Source: Monarcha castaneiventris obscurior
Lineage: Eukaryota > Chordata > Aves > Passeriformes > Monarchidae
NCBI GenBank assembly: GCA_026261815.1
Contig: JAMPIT010000481.1
Coordinates: 4,401,501 to 4,465,500 of the forward strand
DNA length: 64,000 nt
Direction of reading: 5' to 3'
The notes below the pieces were generated by a model. It ran no database searches. It was not told where the DNA came from and worked only from the letters and a program-made list of their open reading frames with translations. Both the position numbers and the translations under genes were made by a program. Shown piece by piece: positions 12,210-25,654 of the stretch. The number at the start of each line of letters is the position of its first letter. Positions within the stretch are counted from its first letter, which is position 1.

Positions 12210-12326
12210 TGGAACTGGACCTTAAAACCCATCCCATCCCCCCTGCAGTGGGCAGGGACACCCTTCCCTATCCCAGGGTGCTCCAAACCCACCCAACCTG
12301 GCCTTGGACACTGCCAGGGATGGATC
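12210..12326 (-). mobile_element. CR1 LINE 3' fragment
   Basis: The plus strand reads CTGGACCTTAAAACCC, GTGGGCAGGGACACCC, GGGTGCTCCAAACCC and CAACCTGGCCTTGGACACTG. This is the CR1 3' region in reverse orientation. Confidence 0.85.
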
Positions 12327-14259
12327 TGGCTGAGGAAAGTGAAAAAATTCTTCTGATTTTCTCAGCTTCGGGGTTTGAGAATATTCTCAGGCAGAGAGGG
12401 AAACTGAAACCAGGGGCTGATGTCTGACACGATGACCCAAACCCTGGAGCATCCTGGAAATGAGGGTGGGAGGGAGACCTGGCAGCCCTCAGCTCCTCAG
12501 CTGAGCAAAGGGTCACCAAGGGCTGCATTTCCAAGTGCCTAAAAGGCTCTGCTTTATACATGAAACACGATTTATTCCATGCAGTAAGAATGGAATAGAA
12601 TATTCCACATAATAAGAAACAAAATATTTTAATCTAGAAGCTAAAATCTGAATTTCTTTGCCCCAGCCCTCACTATTTTTGCTCAGGAGCCACGCTAAAA
12701 AGTCATCTGAAAATGGCCAAATATTCAGAAACTGGAGGGGGGAAGGATGTTTCTCAGATCTCGAGGCAGGGGTTTAAAACTGGCTGTTTGAAAAACTAGG
12801 ATATGTGGCTTCCACCACGCTGCAGGAAAGCAGAGTTGTTTTACTACCAAAACAAACAATCCCACCCTTGTTTGTTTGTTATTTCAGAGGCATCTGGAGG
12901 CCACGAGCAGCAGCACAAAGTCTCATCTGGCAAATTTCTCCTCTGAGAACGAGTGAACCTTCAGGGGAAGCTGCCCTGGTTTATTCCTCTGTTGTGTTTT
13001 TCTGCACTTTGCCCTGAAACAAAGAATTACGATGAGCTGCACTTACAGGGATGCTGAACTTGCTGTCAAATAAACACAAACTCTGCTTTTTTCCAAAGCA
13101 GGAGCTGCGAGTTCTCTCCTGCAGCTTGGGATCCCTTCCAGAAACCCTGGGATTTTGCCAGGAATTTGCCTTTTGTGACTCTGGTAACCTCTAGAAACAG
13201 ATAAAACAGCAAAGGCACAGCACAATGCCTGAGAAATTCCTCAGCCTCTTCCGAAATTTGCTTTTTTTTTTTCCTTTTGGAGGAAAAAAATGTGGCCACT
13301 TTAGCCAAGGCTGGTAGGAAGTTCACACCCTGAAGGCTGCAGATGGAAGATCATTTGAGCATTTTGTTGGATTTTGGCAGGGCTGGAATTCCAGGTCCAA
13401 GGTCCTTCCAAAGGGAGCTCTTCACCCAGGCAACCAGCCAGGGTTTGGATCTTCATTCTTCCATTTACAAAAAAAATCCTTTAATTTGTCACTTCTGAGT
13501 CAAAATTGTTTTCAGTTCAAAGGAAATTAGTGAGGGGACGGGATCTAGAACTTTGCTGTGCTTCTGGAAGAATGAAGCCGTGCCAAGAGAGGCAAATTTC
13601 AGCTCCTTTATCCCATCCCATCCCTCCCCAGCCGTGTGTGAGGCAGCAGGTCCCCATCAGGAAGCTGCTCCCCATGGAAAACGAGAGCTGCTTTCCAGTG
13701 AAGAGCTCTGGGAACCAGCAGGTCGGGCTTCTCTCTCATCTGAATGGGACTGTGTGACTCTAGAAAAGACCCCACAATCCCTCCATGAGTTCACAAACTA
13801 TTTACATGGAATTATTTCCTCCATTAAGTTATGGCTTGCCTCTCCTTTTCCTGCCCATGCCCACATCCCCCCAACACTGGCAGCTTGTTCAGCTCTACCT
13901 CATCCTGAAAAGTCCCAAAATCAGCATGAAACAATTACAAATAGATGGATCACGGGAAGGAATCCCATGGCTGTGAACGTCTCTAACTGGAATTGTGTTC
14001 AGCAGGACTTAAATGATCCCTGTGGAGTGGATCAGGGGCTGTGTAAAATCAGCAGCAGAGTTGCCCACGTGTTGTCTGCAAAGCCATCCCTGCTCTTGGC
14101 AACGAGGCGATTTCCCTGTCCCAGAATACCCATTCCATGTGTTCTGAGTGAGCCACATTCCCTGCCACCAGCCCATAATGACTGCATCAATCAAGGCTGC
14201 TTTGCATCCAGCTATTTCCTTCTCCTGGGCACTCAAGAAAATAATCTCGATTTTTCCTT

Positions 14260-14274
14260 CCCCCCCCCCCCCCC
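14260..14274. repeat. Homopolymer C15 run
   Basis: Fifteen consecutive C residues, with G on the DOK5-sense strand, in intron 1. Runs like this are unstable and prone to sequencing error. Confidence 0.95.
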
Positions 14275-16156
14275 AAGAACACATTTGGGGAAGGATAAAC
14301 CTCACTCCTTCCCCTCATTCAGGCTGCATCGCCACCAACAATATTTTACATGAGAGTCATCCACAGCTGCTAATAGGGAATGAGGCTGTAATCTCATCTC
14401 TGATTGCATTCAGAATGCACAATGCTGCTCAGGATTGCAAAGGTTTTTTTCACCAAGCCACAAACCCCAGCTTTGGCACTGGCCAGGACTTGCTGCAAGG
14501 CCAGAGCACACAGAAATGCCTGGCAGATCTTTAGGAATCTGTGCACCTTTAACTCGTGTTAATGCAAGTCACAACAGCTTCCCATTGCTCTGAAACATCA
14601 GGCATTTTAATCAGTCTTTTCTCTTCAAAAACTCTCCCCTCCCGACTGGAATTACATCAACCAGAAGTGAGATTTTTGTAAATGGTTCAGGCTCAAAGCC
14701 ATTCCTCCAACCTTAGCTTCAAACACCCAAGAGCTGGATTTGAGCCCACAGACACATTCCCACTTGACACAGTAATCAGAAGGCAGCTTTGTTCTACATC
14801 TTCATTTATTTGGGTCCTTCTGGGTTGATCCCACAGAGAAGATTCACTGCCAAACCCCCCCGAGCAGCTGGAAGTCTGTGAGATGCTGTCCGAGCCACGC
14901 AGGGAGCTGGGGAGCATCATCTGAGCGCAGGCAGCAAAAGAGCTCAGCCAGGATCTGCCAGGGGTGGATTCTCTGCTTTGCTGGGTGTCCACGGGACAGG
15001 GAAACACAAAAAGCAGTGGCAGATTTTGCTCTGAACTGGCCACGAGTCCTTGGCTCGGACAAAGGGGGAAATGCTTGCCCAAACTGCTGCTGGCACAATC
15101 ACCCCGGGCAGGCCCCAGAGGGACGGGCAGGGAGCAAAGTGCTGGGATATTCCAGCCTGAGGGAGGATCAGAAGGTAAAACAACGCTCAAGGGACACCTG
15201 GGAGCTTCCAAGAGCCCTTCCCAGTGAACCACTGCAAGTGTCAATAAAGCAGCAATGTCCCCTTGAAACTGCTGATGGACCCAGCAGCTGCAGCTCTGGA
15301 GTTCAGCAGCTCCGTAATTCCAGATGCTGGCCGGGTGATGAAGCACTGCAGCACTGAAATCCCTCTGGCACGCATCTCTGGAGGGCTTGGCAAGGACTCT
15401 GTGGTTCAGAGAGGGCAGGGGAGCCACCTGAAGCAGCACTGAGGACCTCGAGGGGCAGGGACAGCCAGGAGGGCAGCACCCGGAGCTGGGCAGGGAGAGC
15501 TGATAATGGAAAATGGCTTTAAGCAGGCAGGGCTGGGGTTTAGGCCTTGCTTATCCCACAGGAATATCACAAGTTTTTCACAATATTTACAATCCTGTAA
15601 AGGAGTCATTTCTCGCCCTCCTCTACTCACTGCACACTGGGATGTGCTTCTTAAATGCAACCTGAAAGACATTAAAAGCAAGACTTGAGTCTGCTCTCCC
15701 TGCAGAACTGATGAGTTGGACATGGTATCCTTAGAGAGAGCACGATCTGAAAATCCTTCCACTTCCAGCCTGGTTTTTTTATGGACCTACAGCCTTCAAA
15801 GTACAGGTCTGCTGGCCTGTTGGGGTTTTTTATAAATCATACACAGACAAGGTTATAATTCAGGGCTGCTTAAGGCCATTAGGGGAGAGAAGAGCCATTC
15901 CAAAAGAGCCAAGAAGCATTTCCAGCAGAAACCTTCCCTTGCCAGTGAGAGCTGAGAAAAAGCAGCCAGGCTGCAGCTAAGTATCAGATTCGGCTCCTTG
16001 AACATCTGCTAAGCTTTGTACACGGGCACAGTTAATTCTGGGCATGAAACAGGAGAGGAGAGAATCAGCCTGGGACTGTAACCAGGGAGAAGAAATAGGG
16101 AAGGCTTCACTGGAGGCTAAAGCCGGGCTCTGTGCAGGCAGCTCGTGCTGACAGCA

Positions 16157-16193
16157 GCTGGATTTGCAGCTGGATTTGCAGCTGGATGTGCTG
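16157..16193. repeat. 15-bp triplication
   Basis: Three copies of GCAGCTGGATTTGCA-type units, the last diverging to GGATGTG. Each carries a CAGCTG E-box. Confidence 0.8.
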
Positions 16194-19100
16194 TCCTGCC
16201 GGGCCAGGCCACGGCACAATCCCGGGAATCTGCACCCTTCAGGATTAGGGAGCTGCAGAACAGTTTATAGTCAGTTAGGGTTTGGAATTGCCCCTTGGTG
16301 TCACAGAGTGCCCGATTCGGTCACTGCAATTCCACGGGCTACAGGGGGAGGCAAAGCGCATTGACGCAGCTCGTTAGCAGCTCATTAATTAGGACATGGG
16401 ATGCAGGAGGCTGCTTGGGTGAGAGTCACGGCTCTGACAAGGAGAGGCCAGGGCAGCAGGATGCTCTCCCAGCACAGCCGGGACCTGCTCCACCCCTGGA
16501 CTCGCTCACAAACTCAGGTTTTCACCCCCTCAGAGCACACAATCATCTCTAGGAGCTGCATTTCAGAGCTGGACTCCTAATTTTAAGATTACACCTAAGG
16601 AGACCCCAAAAAAAAAAAAAAAAATAAAAGGGCAGAAGTTGCTCATGAATGGAGCCTTTCTGTCAGCAAAGTGATTTTTCCAGCACAGAATGAAATGAGG
16701 ATTCCAGAGCCCCTATTTCCCTGGTAGAATTCCCTTTCCCACCGGCTCCTGCAGTTCCCCTGCACTTTTCCAGGCTGATTTCCACGTTAGCTCAAACAGA
16801 CAAACCCAGCTCGTATGAATTTCTCATGTCCCAGCTGTGTAGCACTGATTAAAGACAGAGTTCAGGAGTTCGTTCACATTTAGGTAGATCCAACCTCGAG
16901 AATGCTGCATTAAAAATGTCTATAAAAGCTTAGCAGAACAGTCTTAATTTGTGCTCCTGCATTTAACAGAGAGGAGCCACGTGTATTTCACCACAGCACC
17001 ATGCCAGGAGTCTGCCTCTCCATGGGATGAGTTAATTCAGAGCATCAGCAAACATCCCCCCTCACCTTCCTGGAGACGTTCACAGGAAATTTCCCTTTGC
17101 CCAACACAGAGCATTCATTGATAATTCCCCAGACAACCATCCCTTGGCAAGTAAAGGGACAATTTAACCTCCTCCGCTGACATTACTGGGGAGAAACACC
17201 ACTCATTTTACCCTCCTGATCTTCTGAATTGAAACAAGTGACATTATTATCAGTAAAGCAAAAAAAAAAAAAAAAACCCCACCCCACCAATATTCATTTC
17301 AGCAGCTTGAACTCTCAGTGGTATTTCTGACAGCACTTGATGAAGTCAGACAAAAAGATAATGGAACAGTCCATCATCTTCCACGGCATTCCTAAAGCTA
17401 CACAAACACCAAATTAAGATGTCAGTCTCAAATGAAGATGTCAGTCTCAGGAGCAGCCCTTGCATCTGTTACTTTCTTTCAAGTGTTTCCACAGCCACTG
17501 CAAAATGTTATTTATCCCTGATCTCACTCCAGGGCAATGCCCGCGCACAGCAGCAGGAGAACTTCCTCCACACTGGGAAAGGAATTGATGATGAAAAGAC
17601 ATCAGAATCACCAAAGAGTAAATCTCACCTGCTTATAATTTGGTTTCCTTTCTCTTTCTCTGCCTTCACAATCCCCCCTGACACACCCTGGCGCAGGGCT
17701 GGTGCTGTCACCTCCAGAAATCACTGATTTTTCTACCAAAGGAAGAGCAAATAGGGAAAAGGAGAGCCAGGATCCACAACCAGCAGGTCAGGGAAGTGTT
17801 TGGGATAAAGGGAAAAGGGTGATCTGGTCAGATTGGCATTCAACTTGTGACAATAAAACATCCTTAGAACAAGACAGCAAACGGGTAAGAGCTGCTCGTT
17901 CACTCGTTAATTCAGTTCAGGAAATAATTTGGAATTGATTGTTTTACTTCACAAACTGAGCCCATCTCCCAAAGAAGAACACAGAAGGTAATTTATCAGA
18001 AAACAGGCTGGAAAGCACAAGAAAAGCCATTCCTCCTCCTAAAACAGGCCAGCATCAAACCAGGAATTTCATACTCCAAATCATGATCTGTATAATCTTT
18101 CAGGGAGAAAAACAGGAATAATTCTGAGGTTTGTTCTTTTTGGATTTTGGTGGGGTTCTTTGGGAACAAATGAAGACCCCTAGTTCTCCATGCTGTTTCC
18201 ACAAGCCAAAAATTAAAAGAAACAAAACATAATTCCACCATGGGAGCTGCAGAACTTCCTTTTACCTCACCCTCTTACCTCCTTTTTACTTCCTTTTACC
18301 CCAGAGCTGGGCTGAGCACCCAGATCTCCCAGCCCAGGGGTGACACGAGGTGACAGCAGCCGAGTGACAAACCTTCCTCCAGCCCCAACCCCAGAGCTGA
18401 CCCCACAAAGACACTGGGCTCTCATCCCATTAACTCTGTGCCACAGGGAACCCAAAGGGGTCTTGCTGGAGCTGCATGAGGCTTGCCCAGCGTTTTCTGG
18501 GATCCCTCCCCTCACCAGCTCACAGAAAAAGCTCCAACTTCCCAAGGAATGTTCTGGATCCCATCCCCACCACCACTGACAACTTCCCAGCAGTGAGAAA
18601 CCTTAATATCTGTGAATATATTCTAACACCTCATCTCGCAGCTCACTGAAACTCTGCATTTCCAGTGGGTTTAATATCTCCCAGGTTGAAGTTGGTGCCC
18701 GAGAAATCTGTTCAGTTTCTCCCTGGCTCCAGCTTCCAGGCTGAAAGGAGCTGCATAGGTGAGCAGAGTTTTATTAATAAAGCTGCTTCAAATGTAGATC
18801 CAGGCAACTTTTCCTTCTCCTTCCCCCAGCCTTACATCATCCTTCTTTCCAGTTTTCACAGCTCATGCTCTGCAATCCCCACATTAACTCTCTGGCACAT
18901 GTGCTCAAGCACCAAATCTCTTCCACCATATGGTTCTAGTCCTGCAGATTGTCTCTCCCCCACTCTACCTCTCCTCCCACAGGGTTTCACAGAAACAGAG
19001 CGATGCAGAACTCGTCAAAGTACATGTCACTGGCAATGTTCAACACCCATCTCCTCAATGAAGCTGCCACAGGGCTCAGTTTAATTAAAATCAAGCAGAG

Positions 19101-20704
19101 CAAACCCCGAGAGCTTGAATTTCTCCGCAGCGTTCCACAATCAAACGTTTCTGCTGAAGTGGACACGTCCTGAGCTTTATGCAAAAGTTTCTCCGAATTT
19201 CTAAGCACGAGGCAGAAGTTTTCCCATCTAAAACAAAGGTGTGCAGTCAGCACTGATGCTCTGCTTCCTGAGGAACAACCTACAGGACAAAACTGCTGGA
19301 TTTTCCCAGTTCAGTCCTGCACATGGCCACTGTCCAACAGGGAACTCCTCACCCAGCACTCAAACAAACACAGGAAACCTTCCCATCCTCCTCATTTTAG
19401 GTGGAAGTTTAACGTTGTCAATAAATCACTAATCAAAATGAGAAGCAGGCAGTCCAGAAACCTAAGAATTACTTTTTCACTGAGTTTTTTAACCAATACA
19501 GAAATATTTGAGCACTGCTCACGCCACTTCAGCATTTCCTAGGCACAAACAACAGGCTGCAGGGCTGTGGCAGTCCCAGCTCCCTCCTGTCACCAGCTGA
19601 AGACTGAATTACTACAAATCCCTGCCAGGGGCTGGCCAGGAGTGCCCTAATTCTGTGCTGGAGGACACCCCCAACACCACATTCCTTCCCCCTGATGTAA
19701 TTAAGAGGTTTTGGGCCAGTCAGGCCCATCCAGCACAGAAACCTGACCCACACAGATCCAATTTCTGTCCTCAACGAGGGTCACGCTAAAGAGGGAACAA
19801 TTTCCCTGCTGCAGTCCCAGCAGTCACATCTTCCACAGGAGACACAGCCCCCGTTAATTTTGCCTTCCCAAACCTCACTGGGAGCGGGATTTCTCTGAAT
19901 CTGGCTAAGCTGCCTCAGAGCAGCGTTAAACTGTGTCCAAGCACCACACAAAGGGATGCTCCCCTGGAGTGCCCAGGGCAATCCTGAGCAGGACAGGCTC
20001 AATCCCTGTCCCATGCACCCAGCACGGCCAGGAAAGGGCCCTGCAAAAGCAGCAGTGGAAGGAAAAAGGTCTGGGCTGAGCTCCCCTTCGGCCCTTCCAA
20101 CAGCCCTGCTGCCACATGGATGGGCACAAGTTTCTCCATGCTCAGCAAAGGTGGTCAAAGCCATCATTGAAGACTCCCCTGCACAAATCTGACCCCATCA
20201 GAGGACTGGCTTCTCCCCAGGCTGGGCTGCAGGGGTGTTCCAGAGGCTGGAGGAGGAGGGCTGATCCCCCATGCTCAGGAGCCTCTCAGGGCAAGCACCA
20301 GAACTGCACCAAAATCTGCTACCCTCAGCTTGGGTGCTCAGACCCTTCTGGAGCCAGCCCAGATTTCCATGGAGGGCCTCTCTGTGAGCCAGCTGAGGCT
20401 GAGCATTCCCTGCATCACTCGGAGGGGCTGCAGGGAGCCCCCAGGGCAGGCTGGGGGTTCAATTCGAAGTGTTGTTAAACAGCTCTCAGAGCCTCTCAAA
20501 GTGGAAGGGACCTCCTGAGACAAAAACCTGGCAGCACCACTTCCTTCCCAGACACATTCCCAGCTAAAAAAAATTTCCACTTTGCCCCTCTGATCCCCTC
20601 CACGAGCTTTACTCCCTGGCAGACAGATCAAGGAGTCTCTGAGTTTTTAGGAACAGACACTTGGCTGTTTGCACAGAAGTCAGTGGATCCTCCCAAATGA
20701 GGGT

Positions 20705-20791
20705 TTTTAACAAAGCCTGCAATGCCTTGATAGCGATGCAAGCTCGTGGGGCTTTTAACAAAGCCTTGATAGCAATGCAAGCTCGTGGGGC
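20705..20791. repeat. Local tandem duplication, 48 and 39 bp units
   Basis: Both units contain TTTTAACAAAGCC, CCTTGATAGC and ATGCAAGCTCGTGGGGC. The first carries a 9-bp insertion (TGCAATGCC-like). Confidence 0.9.
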
Positions 20792-22746
20792 AGCCTCCCA
20801 GAGCCACACCACAGGAAACACCTTCATAAAATCACAGCAGGCAGGAGATAAATCAGGCTGCCTGCTCGGAGAGCCCAGCTCTGAGAGCTCCACACATCAG
20901 TCAGGGCTCAGGTGATTGTCCTGGGCTGTGAACATCCCGTGTGTCCAGTGAGTGCTGGGATTTGTTCTACACAGCTCAATACTTCCGAAGGCTTTTCCAA
21001 CAAACAACAAATTGCCAGGACTGTTTAAGTGTTTCTTTGCTGCAGCAGCAGCAATCTGTGTGTATTGATTCGGCAGCGTCTGTTGTCCTCTACTTTTCTT
21101 AGTTTAATAACCCTCTTTTTTAAAATTTTGTCCTCTTCCAGGATACAGGCTCACCTGAATTTTAGTATTCAAGTTATTTCAGCGTTTCCCATCCTGCTTT
21201 TATAACTTGTAAGGCTTGGGAAGGCTGCTGCTCCATCTGTGAGAGCCAAAGTTGTTTTAGAGCCCCGAGTCTTGCACCTCCACCACGAAATGAAGAGAAG
21301 ACAACCTGAATTAACGTGCTGAAAATAGCCAGGGAGCAGAAATAGTTTCAATTTGAAAGCTGGCTGAAGCAGAAAGCAGCACAACTGCTGCATTTGTTCT
21401 GTTTCTAATGAAATAAATAAGTGTGCAGACAACCGTGCTTTTAATTTTTTATCCACAATACATTCCTTACTTCAACCCAGATTTATACTGGATCACGGCA
21501 CAGACTCTTTCATTAAAAGTCTTCCAGAATAAAGACATTTTAAGAGTTTTAGACATGACAGATGCAGCTTTGAGGAGCTTGTGACTCCAGGGAAGAGCAC
21601 ACCCGAGCACAAACTGCTGTAGATGGCCACACAGCCACTCTTAAGCCACCAAAGTTTAAAATTTGCTGTCCATCCTGGAATTTCTCCTGGAAGATTGTTC
21701 AGTGACAGAGCGCACACCCAGAGCTTTGAGCCCCTTTGTGCCACACCCCAGCACACAGAACGAAGCTCACATGAGTCTCGAAGTGATGCTTCTGGAAAAC
21801 GGGAATACAGTGGAAACACACAGCAGCCAGGTGTGCTCAGAGCAGACAGAGCCTGGGACAAAGCACAGCCACGTTTTATCCCAAGGTGTCTCAGGAAGCT
21901 GCTCTATCCCACCTGGAAAGCAGCAGCATGGAAGGGAAGCCAGCACAGCCAAACCCTCTGCTGGCAAGAAGAGCCCTCTTCCCAAGCAAGCCAGAGAGAA
22001 CGTTTTTGGAAGCTGATGTTTTCCAGGCTGATGTTTTCCAGGCAGTCAAGGACTGGCAGAGCCTCCCACCCCTCCAAAAAGCCTCAGGTGCCTTTCCCCT
22101 TGTACAGCTCTTCAGGCTCACCAGTGCTACAAACCCCTCTGTTTCAAGGATTTGCCCCTGGTTTGATTTTTAGTTGGTATTTGAGCACTCAGCTGAGCCA
22201 GCCCAACCTAAAGCAAAAGCTCAGGTGTGCTCACATCCACCTACCCTAAAAATGGGAAGAGAGGAACAGGCTTTTCCATTAGGGAAACATCTCCCCGATG
22301 CACTCCCCCTCAGAAAGGACACACCTGTGGCACAGAACGGGGCTTGATTTGAAAATCCTAAGCACCAAAAAGCCTTTTCAGACAGAGGGAGGCCATAAAG
22401 CTTCACGTGTAAGTACAAATAAAGCCCTTAATCAGCTGAGAGGTGACCACAAAAGCACTGGGTGTCCTCCTGCCCAAAACACAGGTCCTGGTGGTGTCTG
22501 ACAGAACCCCTCCTCCCAAAGCAAAGCTGCTTTTTTCCTGGTTTTCAGAACTCGGGAAGGTTGTGCTTGTGCCCTGTCAGCAGTTTTGGAGCACACAGCC
22601 TCCTGTGTGTCACTGCTAATGACACAACAGACCGACACCATTGGCTGAGGGAATTCTTTTTCTCCCTATAAGGACGGAAAGAATCGGGAAGAGCGAGCTT
22701 TCTCCTGAATATATTTGGCTCTGCAGAAGACACATGTGATACAAAT

Positions 22747-22760
22747 GTTGCTATGGAAAC
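22747..22760. promoter_or_regulatory. RFX X-box-like site
   Basis: GTTGCTATGGAAAC fits the general X-box pattern GTNNYYATRRNAAC bound by RFX factors. It lies in DOK5 intron 1, 2.8 kb from exon 1. This is a motif match only. Confidence 0.35.
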
Positions 22761-25135
22761 TATTCTATTAAATAATAGTCAATTAAACTTCCACGTTTCA
22801 AGTGCGCAGAAAGAGTTCAGGTGCAAAACCAATTAGCCTAAATTCAATTTTGGAATCACAAAGTAGGGCCTTCCAGAATTGTCACGTTCCTTTTAAAAGA
22901 GCTCTGGGTTTGAGCAAGCTGCTCCTCTGCACCCCTTTCATTCCAAACGTAGCACCTGCACCCCCAGTTACTCAGGAAAGTCATTTCTCGAGGTAATTTG
23001 TGGCTCCAAGCTCTGCTCCCAGTTCCCTTGGAGATGGAATTACCACAGAGTCACAGCCAGGAGCTGCATTCAGCCTGGAGAGACAATGCTCAGATTACAG
23101 CTGTGCCACCAGAACATGGGACTGTATTTCAGTGACTCCCACTCACATCCTGTCACACAGGGAGCGCTGAGATCCCTCTCAGTTAAACAGGAATCCTACA
23201 CGGGGCTGGAGTGGCCTCGTCCTTCCTGATGTTTTCACAGCATGGGAAAGTTGTCTGAAAGTCACTATTTTATAATCTAAAGTACTTTTTCCCTTCCTAC
23301 CTGCAGCTCCTGGGGGTCCCACAGCCCTCCCCAGCACCGCCAGCAGAAAACACCCTGTTGGCATAAATCCTGCACCCTCTGAAGGGGCCAAGCTCACAGC
23401 AGCCACTGAGTGAGACTGAACTGAAGCTCTTGCTCAAGGCAGGAGCTCAGATCCAGGCGTCACATCACACCCACAGCCAGCAGGAAGGTGCACCAAGGAG
23501 CAGGGACACGCTCCAGTCCAGCCCTTCAAGAACTCAGATTGATCCTAATTACCCATTTCTGCTGTCAGTCAGGGCGCTGGGCTGCAAGCAGCTTACAGAA
23601 AATGCCACAGGAAGAAGCTGCAGCCACATCTGCTCTCGAGTCACAGGCCAACATTCCAAGCTGGAAACTACCAGAAGAGAAAAGCTTTGCTGTTGGTCTG
23701 GTTATTCTCAGCAAATGGAGCAGGGTGTGCCCAGGTCACCTCTCCTGCGCCAGACCCAAAGCAGTGGCAGCCAGACCCCAGCACCTCCCAAGGTCCCTCT
23801 CCAGCTTGGGAATGCTGTCAGGAAAGAAAAACCAGAGCTGAGGGCAGCTCAGGGCTTATCCTCAGCCATGGCACCTCTCTGGGACTCGGCTTGGACTCCT
23901 CCACAAAAGCACTTTTCATCACCCTTTCTGTACTTTCCAGCCACTGATAACCATACAAACCTTTGGAATGGGAACAGAAAAAAACCCCAAGCTGTCGTTT
24001 CAGAGGAAACATTTCACATTTGTTCCATTTCCATGGACTCGGTGTCATTCTCCATTTCTCTATTTTTGCATTCAGCTGTCACAGGCTCATCTCCTAGGAG
24101 GAGGGCATCCAACATTTCCTCAGCACCAACACCCTTGGAGAGGTCTGGAAAGCCTTAACAAAGGAAAGGCACCAGCACTGACAGCATTTACAACTATTCT
24201 GGAGTTAGATAAACCTTATTCACATGTTCACTGAGCTTCACTGTTACAGTGTGGAAAAACCTATCACAGTCTAATCCTACTCATCCTTTATGCTGGAGCA
24301 AACTGAACATTGATATATATTCAGTAATGCAACTGAATCATGACACTCCAGTCGTGTCCAATTCACTAGAGGCCCTCTTCGAATGGCATTGCCTCGATCT
24401 GTCACAGAATCACAGGGTTGTACAGAATGAACTGAGCCTGCAAGCTCAGAGATGAGAAACCCAGCCTGACCGAAGACTTTTAAATGTTTTCCTGTTTCCA
24501 CAACAGCCAGGGAGACACAAGTTACCAAAACTGCGGAGAACTCATTGCCCATGGATACAGCAAGAGACGGGAGCTGTAATTGCAGTGAGGCAGCAAAAGC
24601 TTTCCGAGGACCACAGACACTCCCCCGAAACGAACAGATTTTGAATTGCTCACCCATCAGTTTGGAATAAACACAAGGAATCGGTTTCTTTCCAGTCCTG
24701 AGAGGCAGATACACAAATGCTAAGGTTTTATACGCACAAAGCCTGGCTCCAGGCGCATCCCCCTAAGCCAGGCTCACTAAGGGAGCTCTCCAGTCCCATC
24801 CCCGGACGGCTCAGGGCAGCAGCAGCCTCTGGGCTGGGGGAACAGCCCAGGGATTTCAGAGCTCATCCCAGCCCAGGGACTGCGGGGAGCTGCCCTGCCG
24901 CTCCCGGCACATCCAGCCCCTACAGCCGGAACCGGGAACACGCCGCGGCAGCGAAACAGCCAGAAAACAACTTTAAAATTAAACCAGCAGCCAAAGGGGG
25001 CTTCGTGAATTTTCATTTAGCGCAACTCAAGCGACGCTAAAAGCCCTGAAGGCACCGCAAACCTTCACCTGTCCCACGCAAGACCTTAAACCCCAGCTGG
25101 CAGCAGGAAGCGCAGCTCCTGAGCGGCTCCCGAGC

Positions 25136-25190
25136 GCTCAGCTCAGCTCAGCTCAGCTCAGCTCAGCTCAGCTCAGCTCAGCTCAGCTCA
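25136..25190. repeat. Pentamer array (GCTCA)11
   Basis: Eleven perfect GCTCA units. On the DOK5-sense strand this reads TGAGC repeated, with an AGCT every 5 bp. It lies in intron 1, 315 bp past the exon 1 donor, within the CpG-rich region. Confidence 0.97.
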
Positions 25191-25504
25191 GCCCTGCCCG
25201 GAGCTCTCGGGTCTCAGCCCGGTCCCTCCCGGAGCCGCGCTCGGAGCGCAGGGCAGCGCTGGGAGGGGGAGGCAGAGCAGCATCCCCGGCTCCCAGCGAG
25301 GTGAGAGGAGGAAATAAATATCTACATCCACTCCCATACACACTATATATTGAGGTGCTTTCATTCCTCTCTCCCCGTCTTTTTGTTTCCTGGTTCCCCC
25401 GCGGATGCACACAGCGAGCTCAGCTTGCAAAAAGAGACAAAGGAGTAGCAAGGGGGGAAAAAAAATAAATAAAAGAGCAAGGGCAGGCGCCTCTGGGCAC
25501 TTAC

Positions 25505-25570
25505 CCCCAGCCGGCGGCTCCGGATGCGGACGTAGCCCTGCTTCACGATGTCGTTGAAATTGGAGGCCAT
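25505..25570 (-). CDS. DOK5: DOK5 coding exon 1 (start codon, residues 1-22)
   Basis: Read on the minus strand, an ATG at 25570 opens 22 codons starting MASNFNDIVKQGYVRIRS, the N-terminus of docking protein 5. The paralogue DOK4 instead has lysines (KMKSRK) where this reads RIRSRR, which favours DOK5. The start is in a strong Kozak context (A at -3, G at +4). The exon ends after a GGG glycine codon at a perfect GTAAGT donor (25504-25499), phase 0. It encodes the first strand of the PH domain. DOK5 is a membrane-recruited adaptor that binds activated receptor tyrosine kinases such as RET and the insulin receptor and promotes MAPK signalling; that role is family knowledge. An open frame continues upstream of this ATG (see findings), but this start matches the known protein. 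Confidence 0.97.
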
Positions 25571-25654
25571 CCTTGCCCGGGACAGGCGGCGGCGGCGCCG
25601 CTCAGCCCGCCCGCATGGCCGAGCTGCTCCGGAGCCGCGCCCCGGCAGCGCCAG

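Larger units (their letters stand above)
9547..25504 (-). other. DOK5: DOK5 intron 1 (16 kb)
   Basis: The intron runs from a perfect GTAAGT donor at 25504 to the acceptor ending at 9547. It holds a 10-bp repeat array (12051-12160) beside a CR1 fragment (12210-12326), a C15 run (14260-14274), A-tracts at about 16607 and 17262, a 15-bp triplication (16157-16193), a 40-48 bp duplication (20705-20791), an X-box-like site (22747-22760) and a pentamer array (25136-25190). The rest appears to be single-copy intron DNA. Regulatory elements are likely in an intron this long, but I cannot place them beyond the X-box. Confidence 0.9.

Noticed and set aside
24408..24432. CACAGAATCACAGGG as a CR1 tail
   Set aside because: The match is about 20 bp and the flanks do not continue as CR1.
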